Positions 1-10,003 of a DNA stretch of 64,000 nucleotides are shown here, one piece after another (the first letter of the stretch is position 1; each line of letters begins with the position of its first letter). Under the pieces are notes generated by a model. It saw only the letters and a list, made by a program, of their open reading frames with translations, did not search any database and was not told where the DNA came from. The DNA is from Botryotinia globosa (lineage: Eukaryota > Ascomycota > Leotiomycetes > Helotiales > Sclerotiniaceae): NCBI GenBank assembly GCA_014898425.1, contig RCSZ01000013.1, forward strand, positions 682,001-746,000, written 5' to 3'. The translations under genes and the position numbers were made by a program.

Positions 1-1478
1 CAACATTGATTTATCTGTCTTAAATTTTCATAGACCCTATTCTTCTACATAATGTTATTTCATGCCAATGCCATACCCCATCGCCCGCACTTATACATCA
101 CCCACCCATCCACCCCTCTATCTCGTTACCCCCCCACCACACGACCTCGCTATAGAACGAAATACCACTTCAAAGCACTCCCCAGATGACGATGTATAGC
201 TCTCTCTGTCTCTCTCTTCTCAAACTATGCATTCACCTCAGCTCATCTCACATCCCAACTACCAACTATACATACCCCTCCAACCCTCCATCCAACCAAC
301 CATCTAATAGCTACAAACACCCATCCTTCCCTCTCCCCTCTCTCCCTCTCCCCTCTCTCCCTCCCTCCAACAAACACCCCCTCCAACAAGACACCAAAAC
401 ACCCAAGAACCAGACAAAGAGGGGTATGTACTACCTATCTACCCTCCCACCTAGCTACCTAGTCCGTACCCATCCACACCAGGATATGTTTCTTGACATC
501 ACACTACCCCGCATGTACATTGGTACAAAGATTCCAAGATGTAAGAAAATCAAGATACGCGTATAAATAAATATATGGATTCCCTGCCGAGATTCGTAGG
601 TAGGTAGGTAGGTAGGTAGGTAGGTAGGTAGGTAGGTAGGTAGGTAGGTAGGTAGGCAAGAAAATGCGATTGCATTTCTCGCAAACAGAACTACAAATAC
701 AGATACAGATACCCCCGTACCCCCAGCACATAAAGTGTCATTTTGATCTCATCAAAATCTACCTACCCAACTACCCAACTTGAACATCGCTACTTCCAAC
801 TCCTCCTGCGATCAAGCCCCGGTATACAAATCATATCACATCACACCACATCATTTGCACATCTCAACAATGCACAATAAACCGATGTCTTCGAAGACGG
901 TGTTTCATTTGGCGTAGATGAGTATGTATTGATTGGATTGTATATGTGAAAGCTTCCGTACCTCATATGTAGATGAATAAGTGCAAGCATACCTATCTAC
1001 CCGATACACACCCAGTGTGAAATACAATTCATCATCTACTGCCTATTTGAAATCAATCAATTGACCCATGCCACGCCACGCCACTCCACTTCACACCACA
1101 CCACACCACACCAAACATACGCCCCTATAAATCCCATGCGTGAAATATAGACTATGCTCCAACCTACAACTCTTTGCTCAATCATGTAACCGAGCAGAAC
1201 CAAATCTCAGAGCGCCACTCAAAAAGAAGAAAAAGAAAAAGACAATGCCGCCCCATTTCCCATGCCATGCTTATGATCATCTATCCTCATTCGTCATATT
1301 ACAATGACGTAGAAATCGATGATCCATCCGTAAAACGCCAAAAGATATGCAATTGTAAAGAGTACACACATAAATAATCCACGAGTCCCATTTCCCCTAC
1401 GTTGTATGCTCCCATCGCCCAGTATGCTTCTTTCCTAGTTCTTGCACCAAGTTCTTGATTTTGACTGAATGGCAGATC
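1..1478. other. Intergenic, C/T- and C/A-rich, no gene seen
   Basis: This stretch lies downstream of the minus-strand gene that ends at 1479. The plus strand is pyrimidine-rich between about 60 and 420, and there is a tetranucleotide microsatellite at 597-656. Open frames here (for example 186-566 and 504-731) are low-complexity and have no domain or splice signals that I can support. The rest is AT-rich sequence with short CACCACA runs near 1090-1115. Confidence 0.6.
597..656 (+). repeat. (TAGG)15 microsatellite
   Basis: Fifteen uninterrupted copies of the tetramer TAGG. It is not the fungal telomere unit TTAGGG. Confidence 0.97.
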
Positions 1479-3512
1479 CTAACTCTTCTGATTTTCTCCC
1501 TCTGCCTCCATCAAATCATCCATCATCATCCTTTCACTCATACTCCTTGGGGTTCCGGAAAAACTACCCACTCCTCCACTTGCTCTGTAACTCAAGACAT
1601 CGCTTGCGTCAAGTCCACTGCGACCATTGACACTTCCAACAAATGAATTCATAGCACCCATTGACGCGGCACTGGCATGTACTGCATCATTGACAACTGG
1701 CATGCTGAATGGGCGACCTTTGTAAGAACCAACGATTCCATGTGCAGGAGCAGGAGCTATTGTTACTTTCTTATTACTGAAATCATTAGGAATTGGGCGA
1801 GCAGGAGATTTAGAAAGCTCGACATTGTCAGGGCTTTCTTCGATACTTGGCGAAGTAGGTTCTTCTATATCCGATTCATCTTCTTCATCCTGAGGACGGC
1901 TTCCGAGACTTGGGTTTTCGTCAAAGGAAAATAAATCCTCTTGTTCATCATCCTGGAAGGTCAAGCTGGCTGTTTTCTCATCACCCTTTCCTCTAGGTTC
2001 CATAGTCTCGAGTGTAAGTGGTTTGCTTGGCGATTTCATCTGCAAAGGGGAGATTGCTGGTTCTGGGTTCTCATTCTTTTTCGGCGATAGAATGCTCGCA
2101 GGTTGTTTGTTGTAACTTCTCATTTGTCGCAAAGATGGCATATCCAACATATCATCATCCGATGGAACATCTGCATCATCCTCCGGTAGAACCTCTATAT
2201 GTTCCACTTGAGCTTGTGGTTCGGGTTGTGGTGCTTTCGTTGGTATGGAGACTGGTGGGATATTTTCGTCTCGAGGTGTGATAGGAGTTGGTCTAGAATC
2301 GAAGTAATTGGTAGTATAACCATCATCCTCCAAAGTATCAACCGAAGCCGAACCATCGGGTGGAGCAACGACGGTGGTCCATTGTGTTCCATCATCCTCT
2401 AGAGGACCTCTCGACAAGGCTCGTAATGCCTGCGAGGAAGATATTCTTTTTGGTGGTGGCGCATCGATATCCTCGACCATTTCCGAACCAGCCTCATCGT
2501 CCGAATCATCTGAGAAGGAAGGTGGAAGCATTGGCTCCAATTCTTTGGGCGATGCTGTTGGTAAGACCTCTTCTCCTTCCACATCAAAACGAACCCTTCG
2601 AGGACTTGTATTCTTTGAACTAGTAGATGTTCTTCGTAAAGCGCTTCTGCGACGTGGTCCATCACTACTACTATTGGATGCGATCGAAATTTCATCGGTA
2701 TTTTTTCGTTTGGGCATCGAAGGACTTCTGGGATCTGGAGAAGCATTCAAAGATCTAGTATCTGTACTTGCATCAACAAGCGACTGTGACTGTGACTGTG
2801 ATTGCGATGAGGTATCCATTTGTATATCTTTCGACTTGTTACTGAGTTCGGTATTGGAATTTGGTTTTCGTTCGTATCGACTACTGGAATCTAACAATGG
2901 CAGATAACTTGGTGTAAAGACTCCTGTGAATTCCTTCTCTCGCGCATGTGGACTTCTCGGACGCTCTTCTTCTTCTTCTGCTGCTGCTGCTGCTGCTGCT
3001 GCGACTACCTTTTTCGTATCATTAGGAGCTATTGACGCCGAGGTACCGAAACCTAATTGTGACTCCATTGCCGTGGAGATTTCGTTGGTCATCACATTTG
3101 AATTCTCATGCGGCATGCTTGTGATTGCGATTGTGTTGTTACCATTGGAAATGGGATTATGACTGGAACTGGGACTGGAACTGGGACTGGAACTGGGATT
3201 GTTGTTGCCTGTGCCTGTGCCTGTACCTGTACCTGCACCTGTGCCTGTGCCTGTGTTTGTAATTTTGGCGCATGAATCCAGATTATCGATATCGAGATTT
3301 TCGGCGAATGGATAAAGAGCCTTATAATTCTTTAATTCTTCGGCAATCATTCTTGAAACTGCCTGGGAAATGTTTGGAGAGACATTCTTTAATAAATCCT
3401 CTTCATACTTAATATATTCCTTATTCATGTCCTTTCGATATAAATCAACCTTATGATCAAGCTCGGTAAGCTTGTTAGACAGCTCCCTTACAAGCTTGCT
3501 TGCTTCGTCCAT
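1479..3512 (-). CDS. Conserved-looking hypothetical protein, largely disordered, N-terminal coiled coil
   Basis: Single-exon frame of 677 residues starting at the ATG at 3512-3510. I do not recognise the family. Residues 1-75 are rich in charged heptads and probably form a short coiled coil. The middle is low-complexity: a Gly-Thr repeat near residue 90, SSSP repeats, an alanine run followed by glutamates near 170-180, and a Ser/Gln run. Acidic, Ser/Pro-rich sequence follows, with ILSPKK- and TSPKE-type sites that could be phosphorylated by proline-directed kinases. The last ~90 residues are less biased and contain GIVGSYKGRPFS and an MSERMMMDD segment, which look like the constrained part. 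The long frame over low-complexity DNA and the ordered ends support a real gene. Function is unknown; nuclear or cytoskeletal scaffold roles would be guesses. Confidence 0.75.
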   Translation of the reverse strand: MDEASKLVRELSNKLTELDHKVDLYRKDMNKEYIKYEEDLLKNVSPNISQAVSRMIAEELKNYKALYPFAENLDIDNLDSCAKITNTGTGTGAGTGTGTGTGNNNPSSSPSSSPSSSHNPISNGNNTIAITSMPHENSNVMTNEISTAMESQLGFGTSASIAPNDTKKVVAAAAAAAAEEEEERPRSPHAREKEFTGVFTPSYLPLLDSSSRYERKPNSNTELSNKSKDIQMDTSSQSQSQSQSLVDASTDTRSLNASPDPRSPSMPKRKNTDEISIASNSSSDGPRRRSALRRTSTSSKNTSPRRVRFDVEGEEVLPTASPKELEPMLPPSFSDDSDDEAGSEMVEDIDAPPPKRISSSQALRALSRGPLEDDGTQWTTVVAPPDGSASVDTLEDDGYTTNYFDSRPTPITPRDENIPPVSIPTKAPQPEPQAQVEHIEVLPEDDADVPSDDDMLDMPSLRQMRSYNKQPASILSPKKNENPEPAISPLQMKSPSKPLTLETMEPRGKGDEKTASLTFQDDEQEDLFSFDENPSLGSRPQDEEDESDIEEPTSPSIEESPDNVELSKSPARPIPNDFSNKKVTIAPAPAHGIVGSYKGRPFSMPVVNDAVHASAASMGAMNSFVGSVNGRSGLDASDVLSYRASGGVGSFSGTPRSMSERMMMDDLMEAEGENQKS
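2982..3002 (-). repeat. Trinucleotide run encoding polyalanine in the 1479-3512 gene
   Basis: Repeated GCT units on the plus strand are read in the minus-strand gene as part of an alanine tract. Because they are in-frame triplets, length change would leave the protein frame intact. Confidence 0.8.
3163..3252 (-). repeat. Imperfect minisatellites inside the 1479-3512 gene
   Basis: Twelve-base units (GGAACTGGGACT-like) and six-base units (GTGCCT/GTACCT) lie side by side. In the gene they encode SSSP and Gly-Thr repeats. Both unit lengths are multiples of three. Confidence 0.8.
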
Positions 3513-3732
3513 GATCTGCAGGAGTCTTTTTGCTTATTCTAGACGTCTAGAAGGCGAAAAGAAAAAGCAGAGTTGGGACCAGAGTTGGAGGTTTTGGGTG
3601 AGACTTGCGATGACGAGTGGTTGTGGGAAGATTTGATGAGAATCGGTGAGAATTGAGGGAGATGGTAGAATTGATAGACCAATTGATCTCTTCAATGCAT
3701 TCTCATATACTCTAGGATTGCTTGGAAGGAGG

Positions 3733-3792
3733 AAGGGGAGGAGGAGGAGGAGGAGGAGGAGGAGGAGGAAGAAGCAGAAGCAGAAGCAGAGG
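3733..3792 (+). repeat. (GGA)n followed by (GCAGAA)n
   Basis: A purine-only GGA run of about 12 copies is followed by three GCAGAA-like units. It lies some 220 bp upstream of the start of the minus-strand gene at 3512. Confidence 0.9.
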
Positions 3793-3962
3793 TATGAAGG
3801 TAATGATAGAAAGAAAGGATAGATTTGAGACCCAAAATAATAGATAGGTAAAAAGTTGGATTATTATCGATGATATAATCCAATTGATATAAAAAGTAAT
3901 TTGTGTAATCGGTTGTAACTGGTGGAGTATTACTTTAATTACTACTTTATTGCTTTATTATT

Positions 3963-4088
3963 GTCTTCTTCTTCTTCTTCTTCTTCTTGTTCTTCTTCTT
4001 GTTCTTCTTCTTCTCTCTACCTCTTTCAGTCTCTCGCTCTCGCTCTCGCACACACACACACACACTCTCTCTCTCTCTCTCTCTCTCT
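3963..4088 (+). repeat. (TTC)n, (CA)n and (CT)n microsatellite cluster
   Basis: A TTC run broken by two GTT triplets spans about 3963-4015. After a short unique stretch come seven to eight CA units and then about ten CT units, to about 4088. Confidence 0.92.
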
Positions 4089-5962
4089 TTCGGATGCCGA
4101 ATTATTGAAACGAATGTATGTGTATGGATGGTATGTATCTACTCCGTATGTACATGCATATCACACACACATATCATATCACTGACGATTAGGAAACATT
4201 GTTTTTCTCTTATTCAGGCGCGGCTTGAAGTCGGTGAAAAAGGATCGGTAGCAATGGAACGGACTAGATAGAGAGTCTAGCTTGAATAGTTTCAAAAGTT
4301 TACTTCAAAACCAGGAACGGACATCAATCATTGGTAGGTACTGACTGACAGGTGTTATCAATTGAATTGTGCTTTTTGGATGCTTTAAATCAGGTCATAT
4401 TACTTACTGTACATGTATGTACATACAGTACACAGTACACATGGGCACTCATCTTGTTTTCTTGTACAGTATTGATCTCGAATGTGAATATGCTCTCCTC
4501 ACCTCAGTCATGAACTTTCAATCAATCCATTCCATTTATCTTCAAATTTCGCACTTTGTCCATCAATTGGTGAAAGATTCGAAAATATATGGAGTTTTCA
4601 TATCAGTCTAGACAATCATTGCGCGTCAAACGGTTCTAGATCAACAAGATAATCATAGATATAATGGGCCTTATGGGTCTACTACTCGTATAAGAGTTCC
4701 TCAGGAATCAAAAAAGAGTGAGTCAGTCTTTCTCCATGTGAGCTCGAGGGGATGTCTTCTTTGAAATATCCGATATATTGTGTACTTTCCACAGGATACA
4801 CAATACAATAGGAGAGACTCGTCTATGAGTTAGTTGGAAGCGTCATGATAAAGTGGAAAATATAAAGCTTCGAGTTGAAGAGAGAAGAGAGTCTTTTTGA
4901 CATGTATCCATCCTATCCCTTTCTAGTCGATTCCCTTCAATCGAACAAGGTTCAATTGATTATGTTCTTCCAGCCAGATAACAGGTAGATCTAATCTTTG
5001 CTACATGTCTACCATCTATCTGAGCTGTAGTATCCCTTCAATATCTAGTAACTTTCCAACATGCGATTCAGCTCTCTTCATCATTTCGTCATTGCACCAC
5101 TCCCACCACTCCCATCATCCTATCATACACATCTTCTATATGGTTGCCGTGAAACAGATCATGCTGTCCTACATATTTCCCAATATCTCCTCAGCCCAGC
5201 CGACACCGGCATGAATTCTGAAATTGATCGATTAACTGCAGTGTTCATCACACCGACGTTGTACCAGCCAGGAATTCAATACTCTGTCCGCTCCGAGAGT
5301 CAGATTTCCAACCTCAAAAATTAAGAATTTAACCTTGAAAGTAGACGATGCATTTGTGCATTGATACAAGGGGAGCATTTCTTGGTATCTCCCGTTAGCC
5401 ATCACGTGTTGGGGTACACTTTTCTTATCGCGATGGATCTTGACTGATACTACTCCCTGAAGTACGATAGTACCCAGGTTCTGCTGTGCATCTCATATCA
5501 GACTTCATATCCACGCACATTGTACTGACCGGAAAGCTTCATGGGGAGGCGGAGGGTTTCTTCCTACCTTTCTCTCTGACCAAAACTTCATCTATATTGT
5601 GAAGTCACTCACCAAGGAACACTACCTACGTGGCCCAAGTACCGGAGTAGAATGTCCAAATTTGATTGTTTGGCCCCCAAATACTATGGGCACGAGACTT
5701 GCAACAATACTTCTTCGCCGAGATCAACAGTTGTCGGGTATCCTTGAAGAGTAGTGCATTGGTTCACCAATTATTGTGGCAAAAGGGGTATTTATTTGAC
5801 ATTCTCATCCGAATTCTGTCAGAATTAATCTTTGGTAGGTTGAAATTCTCCCTTTGATAGTTGCCTCGGCTTCATGAGGTTTTTTTGGGCCATTTTTCAC
5901 AAGCAATTGAAATCAGTACTTTCAATGTCTCAGTCTCATTAATCCTTTCAACCTTCGGAAAC

Positions 5963-6298
5963 TTACGGACGATGACTCTTCGTACCACAATTCTTCTCAT
6001 TGTACATTCCCTCTGCCCTATCGAATCCTAAATCAGTCATATTGATATCGTCAGATGAACATCTGAGATGCTGTACCTGATCGTATATTTGCGTATACCT
6101 GCAGCCAATACTCAAGCGAGCATGGCAATAAAATCCCCTTTTGATGTTTGATAAACCAATCATTCCTTTCTGAGTGGATGTAACTTCATGCACGTTGAGC
6201 TTACGTGCCGGTGGTACATGAACTCGTTTCTTGGAAAGTTGGAAGTTCAGCTTAGGCTTTCGTGATACATTGATGCCTTCTAGGCAATAATTGGCCAT
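5963..6298 (-). CDS. Small hypothetical ORF, possible first exon
   Basis: A 111-residue frame that I do not recognise. It is basic near the N-terminus and has six cysteines scattered through it, and I see no signal peptide. Just before its stop the minus strand has a textbook donor, CC|GTAAGT, at about 5964, so the frame may continue into a further exon at lower coordinates rather than ending here. No downstream exon could be fixed with confidence. It could equally be a chance frame in a gene-poor region. Confidence 0.25.
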   Translation of the reverse strand: MANYCLEGINVSRKPKLNFQLSKKRVHVPPARKLNVHEVTSTQKGMIGLSNIKRGFYCHARLSIGCRYTQIYDQVQHLRCSSDDINMTDLGFDRAEGMYNEKNCGTKSHRP

Positions 6299-6690
6299 AC
6301 TCTCTCCTGGATTGGGTACTCATTAATCTAAGCCTCTTCAAAAACGAAGAGAGGATCATTCATGCTTCTATTTTGAATTTTTTTATCTCACAGCTATGAG
6401 CGGAAGCGTTTTGTTAGAAGCTAGGTTGATCTACTTTGAACATTTGTTACATGCTACTCATATGACAACCAAGCGGTCACACAAGAGTGAAATGGTTCAA
6501 CCAGCTTACGGCATAGCTCTCGGACTAGCATTTCGATCCCAATATTCATCATTCCATTTCTACAAGTGAGGTGGGTGTTGCAGTGTAATAAAGATGGGTC
6601 TGAAGTCGAGGAGAGCGAAAGATGGGAAGAAAAATTGCCAAACCAACCACACTGGGTTCCTATAAATTATCAAATTCAACGAATTCTGTC
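6299..6690. other. 5' flank of the 5S rRNA gene, nothing else seen
   Basis: AT-rich sequence without a supported gene. The last ~40 bases before the 5S gene include TATAAATTA at about 6661, the position where fungal 5S genes often carry a TATA-like upstream element. Confidence 0.5.
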
Positions 6691-6809
6691 ACATACGACC
6701 ATAGACTGAGGAGAATTGGGCATCCCGTCCGCTCTGCCATACACAAGCCTCAGATCGGTAGATTAGTAGTTGGGTGGGTGACCACCAGCGAATCCCTACT
6801 GTTGTATGT
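6691..6809 (+). rRNA. 5S ribosomal RNA
   Basis: The sequence opens with ACATACGACCAT and ends with GTTGTATGT, which pair as helix I of 5S rRNA. Between them lie the familiar blocks GGGCATCCCGTCCGCTCT, GATTAGTAGTTGGGTGGG and CCAGCGAATCCC. The 119-nt length fits, and a run of five T at 6811-6815 is a suitable RNA polymerase III stop. Single dispersed 5S genes outside the rDNA array are normal in filamentous ascomycetes. A plus-strand and a minus-strand open frame crossing this gene are coincidental. Confidence 0.95.
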
Positions 6810-7229
6810 ATTTTTGTCTTTTTACCACTCTGCCAGTTGTAAAGAGGGTTGTTTCGAGAGATGGGATGGCGGGTGACGAGAAGATAGCTTCGGATGAATG
6901 TCGGACATCCCGATAATGGTTGAGAAGTTTTTGCTCCCATTATACCTCTTAACTGTATGCCATTATCACTTCATAGCAATCATTGATCATTAGCTGAACG
7001 TATGGTCTTGATTTGCCACGATCGGGTAGCAGCGGAGGGCCACAGATTTTCAAATAACGCACACGTAGTCAAATATTCACTAGATCCAAAGAAATTATGG
7101 ATTTTTTGCTATCTACTCATTTTCCTCACTGTTAGCTACTACCTGTCCACTGTCAGTCTCCACCACCCCCACAATGACTGTTCAATATTACAATATATAT
7201 TCAATTAACTCCTGGTCACGTATTAAATA
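6810..7229. other. Spacer between 5S rRNA and tRNA-Val
   Basis: About 420 bases with a Pol III T-run at the start and no supported gene. Confidence 0.5.
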
Positions 7230-7321
7230 GGCCGGATGGTGTAGTTGGTTATCACGTGTCCTTAACAATTAACACCTGTTAAAAACGGACAAGGTCCTGG
7301 GATCGTGCCCCAGTCTGGTCA
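7230..7321 (+). tRNA. tRNA-Val(AAC) with an 18-nt intron; T-loop atypical
   Basis: Acceptor halves GGCCGGA and TCTGGTC pair over seven positions, counting two G-T pairs. The anticodon stem is TGTCC/GGACA and the loop TTAACAC, giving anticodon AAC. An intron of 18 nt (7268-7285) sits after position 37, the canonical place. The T stem is CTGGG/CCCAG. The T loop reads ATCGTGC, so the normally invariant A58 is T and box B departs from consensus at two places. All stems pair, yet the altered T loop could weaken TFIIIC binding. It may be functional or a recently damaged copy. T-runs follow at about 7331-7341. Confidence 0.8.
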
Positions 7322-8354
7322 TTCATATATTTTTTAATTTTTGTTAAATAACGCGTCGATGGTGCTTGCTATTTTCCGAGGGGGCTACCAGTAGGTATGT
7401 TTTGGGAATTGAGAAGTCGGGTGATTAAATAGTCTGCGTTCCATTCATTCCCTTTATGAAGAGTATAGTTATTTACAGTTCACTGTATGTTTTTTCAAAC
7501 GACATTGGTAGGGATAGAGTGCCTTTTAGATGAATACTTACTCCTGTTTCGTTTTTGACTCTCCCCATATCAACTGGTGGACTTGAGCAAAGGAAAGATG
7601 GTTACAATTCAGAAGTTGGGCATGTATGTCATGGAGATGTTGCCCTACGAAAACAATATGGTGATCAAGTTTTGGGAGGTTTGAAGAGCAAATGGAGAAG
7701 GGAAAAGGTTAGGAGAGGTTGAGCGCGCTTCTTCTGTTGAATTAGATGTTAGATCACAGCAGTTTCAAAAACAAAGCACCAAAATTTATGTTACTATCTA
7801 ACTCTCGATAATCAAACCTTCAACAACGCGCACAATTGAATCAAATACTATGTATGTATAAGCTCGAATCATGAATCCTCACATCATAGATATAATTTTC
7901 CTCCTCGTCTAATCGAGGAGCGACTCGGGGAGTGAGACGATCGAGAAAGTAGCAAATGGGAATGGGAATGTTTCAGCGCTGAATATTATAAGAATGACTC
8001 GCAGTAGGTTTTCAGAAAGCTGGAGTAATTGTTATGTTGTATGTATGTGTAGTGATTTGGCAAATGTTGAGATTTGTACGTTGTTAACAATATACAACCA
8101 CTATCTGTGTATACATCTCAATGTGAAACTTCAAGATTCAAGAAAGCAAAATTGATATAAATCATATCGACAGGAGTCCACTCACGTCTTCTGCCTTCCC
8201 ATGCATTCATCCATAAGAATTTGCACGCCCCCTTCCTTGACTTAGCCCTTCTCGCTTCCCCTCATCTCCAAACCCCTCAAGACATAAAAACACAAAATCG
8301 ACAAAAAATCTCAAACCACCAGATAAAAAGATGAAATGAAGTGCAAAACTTTGC
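7322..8354. other. Spacer between tRNA-Val and tRNA-Ala, no gene seen
   Basis: About 1 kb of AT-rich sequence with no convincing frame, splice structure or RNA fold by eye. Confidence 0.5.
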
Positions 8355-8461
8355 TGGAGCGGCAGGGAGTCGAACCCTGGACTTCATCGAGGCGAATCAG
8401 ATGTCTTGGGGAAGATATCTGAAAATGCAAACGAGGCACTCTACCACTGAGTTACAGCCCC
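8355..8461 (-). tRNA. tRNA-Ala(TGC) with a 35-nt intron
   Basis: Read on the minus strand, the gene starts GGGGCTG and ends CCGCTCC plus discriminator A. Box B is a perfect GGTTCGACTCC and the T stem is CAGGG/CCCTG. The anticodon loop TTTGCAT gives TGC, with an intron at 8391-8425 after position 37. The intron itself can form a hairpin (CAGAT against ATCTG). Two helix mismatches are present: T6 against C67 in the acceptor stem and C28 against T42 in the anticodon stem. This suggests either a tolerated variant or a copy beginning to decay. A TTTTT run follows on the minus strand at about 8323. Confidence 0.85.
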
Positions 8462-9105
8462 GAGTTTGGTAGTTTGGATGAAATTTAGATGCCCTGGGAA
8501 GGAATATAAAGAAAAAGAAAGGAAAGGAAAGGAGAATAGGGGATGGGATTGGATGGATGGGGTTTGATGGGTTTGATGATGGGGCTTTGGTGGTGATTGG
8601 GAATTTGGAGAGTGTGGAAAATGATTGTACACATTAGGTTCTGGAGAGAAACATGAGGGGATTATTGATCGTGGGAAGTTTATCAAATGAATCAGACATC
8701 TTGGAGTTTAGAACTTTCTTTATCTTTCTTGTTCTCTGCAATATATAATATGTAATTATTGTAATTATTGTAATACAGTATACCTTACCTTCTTAGCATT
8801 TATCTACATATTTACTTACAGGTCTCCATGTGTAGTATCTATCCTCAATGCTCATCCTCCGATAAGATTCGATATCGATAAGCAAAGAAAAACCCCCATC
8901 TTCGGAAGTCCCACCATTCTCTCCACTTTTCTGAAAATTTCTTCCCTCGGAATCTTTTTCTTTTTCTTTTCCGCCCATCAATCCATCTAGTGTACATATT
9001 GCCTTCAAACCGAGGTCTAGCTGTGTCTTGACTTTTCTTCGATTTCCTCTTGTAAGTGTAGTATAATCTTAAACTGCAGGTTCTTCCCCACAATAAACCA
9101 AATAA
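8462..9105. other. Spacer between tRNA-Ala and tRNA-Gly(GCC)
   Basis: The first ~180 bases are purine-rich on the plus strand (runs of GAAAGG and GGGATTGG). The rest is AT-rich. Two short minus-strand frames at 8793-9093 overlap each other and are low-complexity. No gene is supported. Confidence 0.5.
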
Positions 9106-9213
9106 GCGTTTGTGGTTTAGTGGTAAAATCCATCGTTGCCATCAATCTCTTCTTTCATCAGAAGAGCACGAAACAACTTCGATGGGCCCCGGGTTCGATT
9201 CCCGGCGAACGCA
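9106..9213 (+). tRNA. tRNA-Gly(GCC) with a 37-nt intron
   Basis: Acceptor halves GCGTTTG and CGAACGC pair fully (one G-T). The D arm reads GTGGTTTAGTGGTAAAATCC, typical of fungal glycine tRNA. The anticodon stem is CATCG/CGATG around loop TTGCCAT, anticodon GCC. The intron occupies 9142-9178, after position 37. The T arm CCGGG-TTCGATT-CCCGG is perfect, so this copy looks fully functional. It is followed by an unusual G-run repeat at 9367-9431. Confidence 0.95.
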
Positions 9214-9366
9214 TTTCTTTTGCTTTTGCTTCTTTTGCTTTTGGAGGGTTGGAATGGATGGGGAATGAAGGGGATGGATATGGTGAGTGAGGGCTTGAAT
9301 CTTTGGGGGTTTGGAAGTTGTGAGACGCTGGGTGATGAGAGATGGACGAGCGAGTGGGGGAATTCT

Positions 9367-9431
9367 GGGGGGTTTTGCTTTGGGGGGTTTTGCTTTGGGG
9401 GGTTTTGCTTTGGGGGATGGTGCTTTGGGGG
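9367..9431 (+). repeat. 15-bp G-run minisatellite downstream of tRNA-Gly(GCC)
   Basis: Five runs of five or six G (9367-9372, 9382-9387, 9397-9402, 9412-9416, 9427-9431) are spaced by 9-10 nt linkers of the form TTTTGCTTT. The unit is 15 bp. The pattern of at least four G-runs on one strand fits a potential G-quadruplex, though the linkers are longer than the classical limit of seven. Confidence 0.9.
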
Positions 9432-9893
9432 ATGGTGGAGTGGGAAGGGGATAGGTAGTAACGTATGCATGGTTTGGGCACTGTATTGGGTTAGGTTAGT
9501 CTTTTTTAGTCCACTCGGGTTGTGAGGTTATTCGACACTTCATGTTCGAGAGAACGCTGACATTAGGAGTGATATGAAGTTCCTTTGTTTAAAGGTCATT
9601 CATATACATACATGGATTCAACCTTCAGTATGGAGCAATCACTTAAAGCAGAAAACCGAAAATGATTACACGGCATAACAGTTAGCCACCAAATCATCAT
9701 CAATCATCAATCATCAATCAGCCCCTCCTCGCTTCATATTTTGCCCCCCCTCGGACCCCCTCTCCACTCGAGGAAAACTCTTCCACCTCCACATCCACAT
9801 TCATCTTCCATACATGATACATCTCTCTTTCTCATCGCCCGTCTATGATTCATAGATATAATTCAACGTGAGACTTCCCTTCACAACAAGCAT
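9432..9893. other. Spacer between tRNA-Gly(GCC) and tRNA-Glu
   Basis: No gene is supported. A short ATCATCAATC repeat lies at about 9690-9720, followed by a CT-rich stretch. Confidence 0.5.
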
Positions 9894-10003
9894 TCCGAAT
9901 TAGTGTAGGGGTTAACATAACTCGCTTTCATAGCTCTCCTTCTTCAATTGAAGCAGGAGAATCATGTTCCGAGTAGCCCCGGGTTCGATTCCCGGATTCG
10001 GAA
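9894..10003 (+). tRNA. tRNA-Glu(TTC) with a 38-nt intron
   Basis: TCCGAAT and ATTCGGA form a perfect acceptor stem. The D stem is GTGT/ACAT (one G-T pair). The anticodon stem is ACTCG/CGAGT around loop CTTTCAC, giving TTC. The intron spans 9931-9968 and contains a CTCTCCTTC/GAAGCAGGAG hairpin. The T arm CCGGG-TTCGATT-CCCGG matches box B well. All helices pair and a TTTT run follows at 10011, so the gene looks functional. Confidence 0.94.

Larger units (their letters stand above)
3513..5962. other. Intergenic with microsatellites, no gene seen
   Basis: The first ~150 bases are the 5' flank of the minus-strand gene ending at 3512. Simple repeats occupy 3733-4090. The rest, to 5962, is AT-rich with short frames that lack recognisable motifs. 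A CACGTG box lies near 5404. Confidence 0.55.

Noticed and set aside
597..656. TAGG repeat as a telomere fragment
   Set aside because: The unit is TAGG, not TTAGGG, and ordinary genes follow on one side; it is a plain microsatellite.
186..731. Two ORFs at the left end
   Set aside because: Both are low-complexity (Pro/Ser-rich or Tyr-Leu-Pro-Thr repeats from TAGG); they overlap on opposite strands and have no supporting signals.
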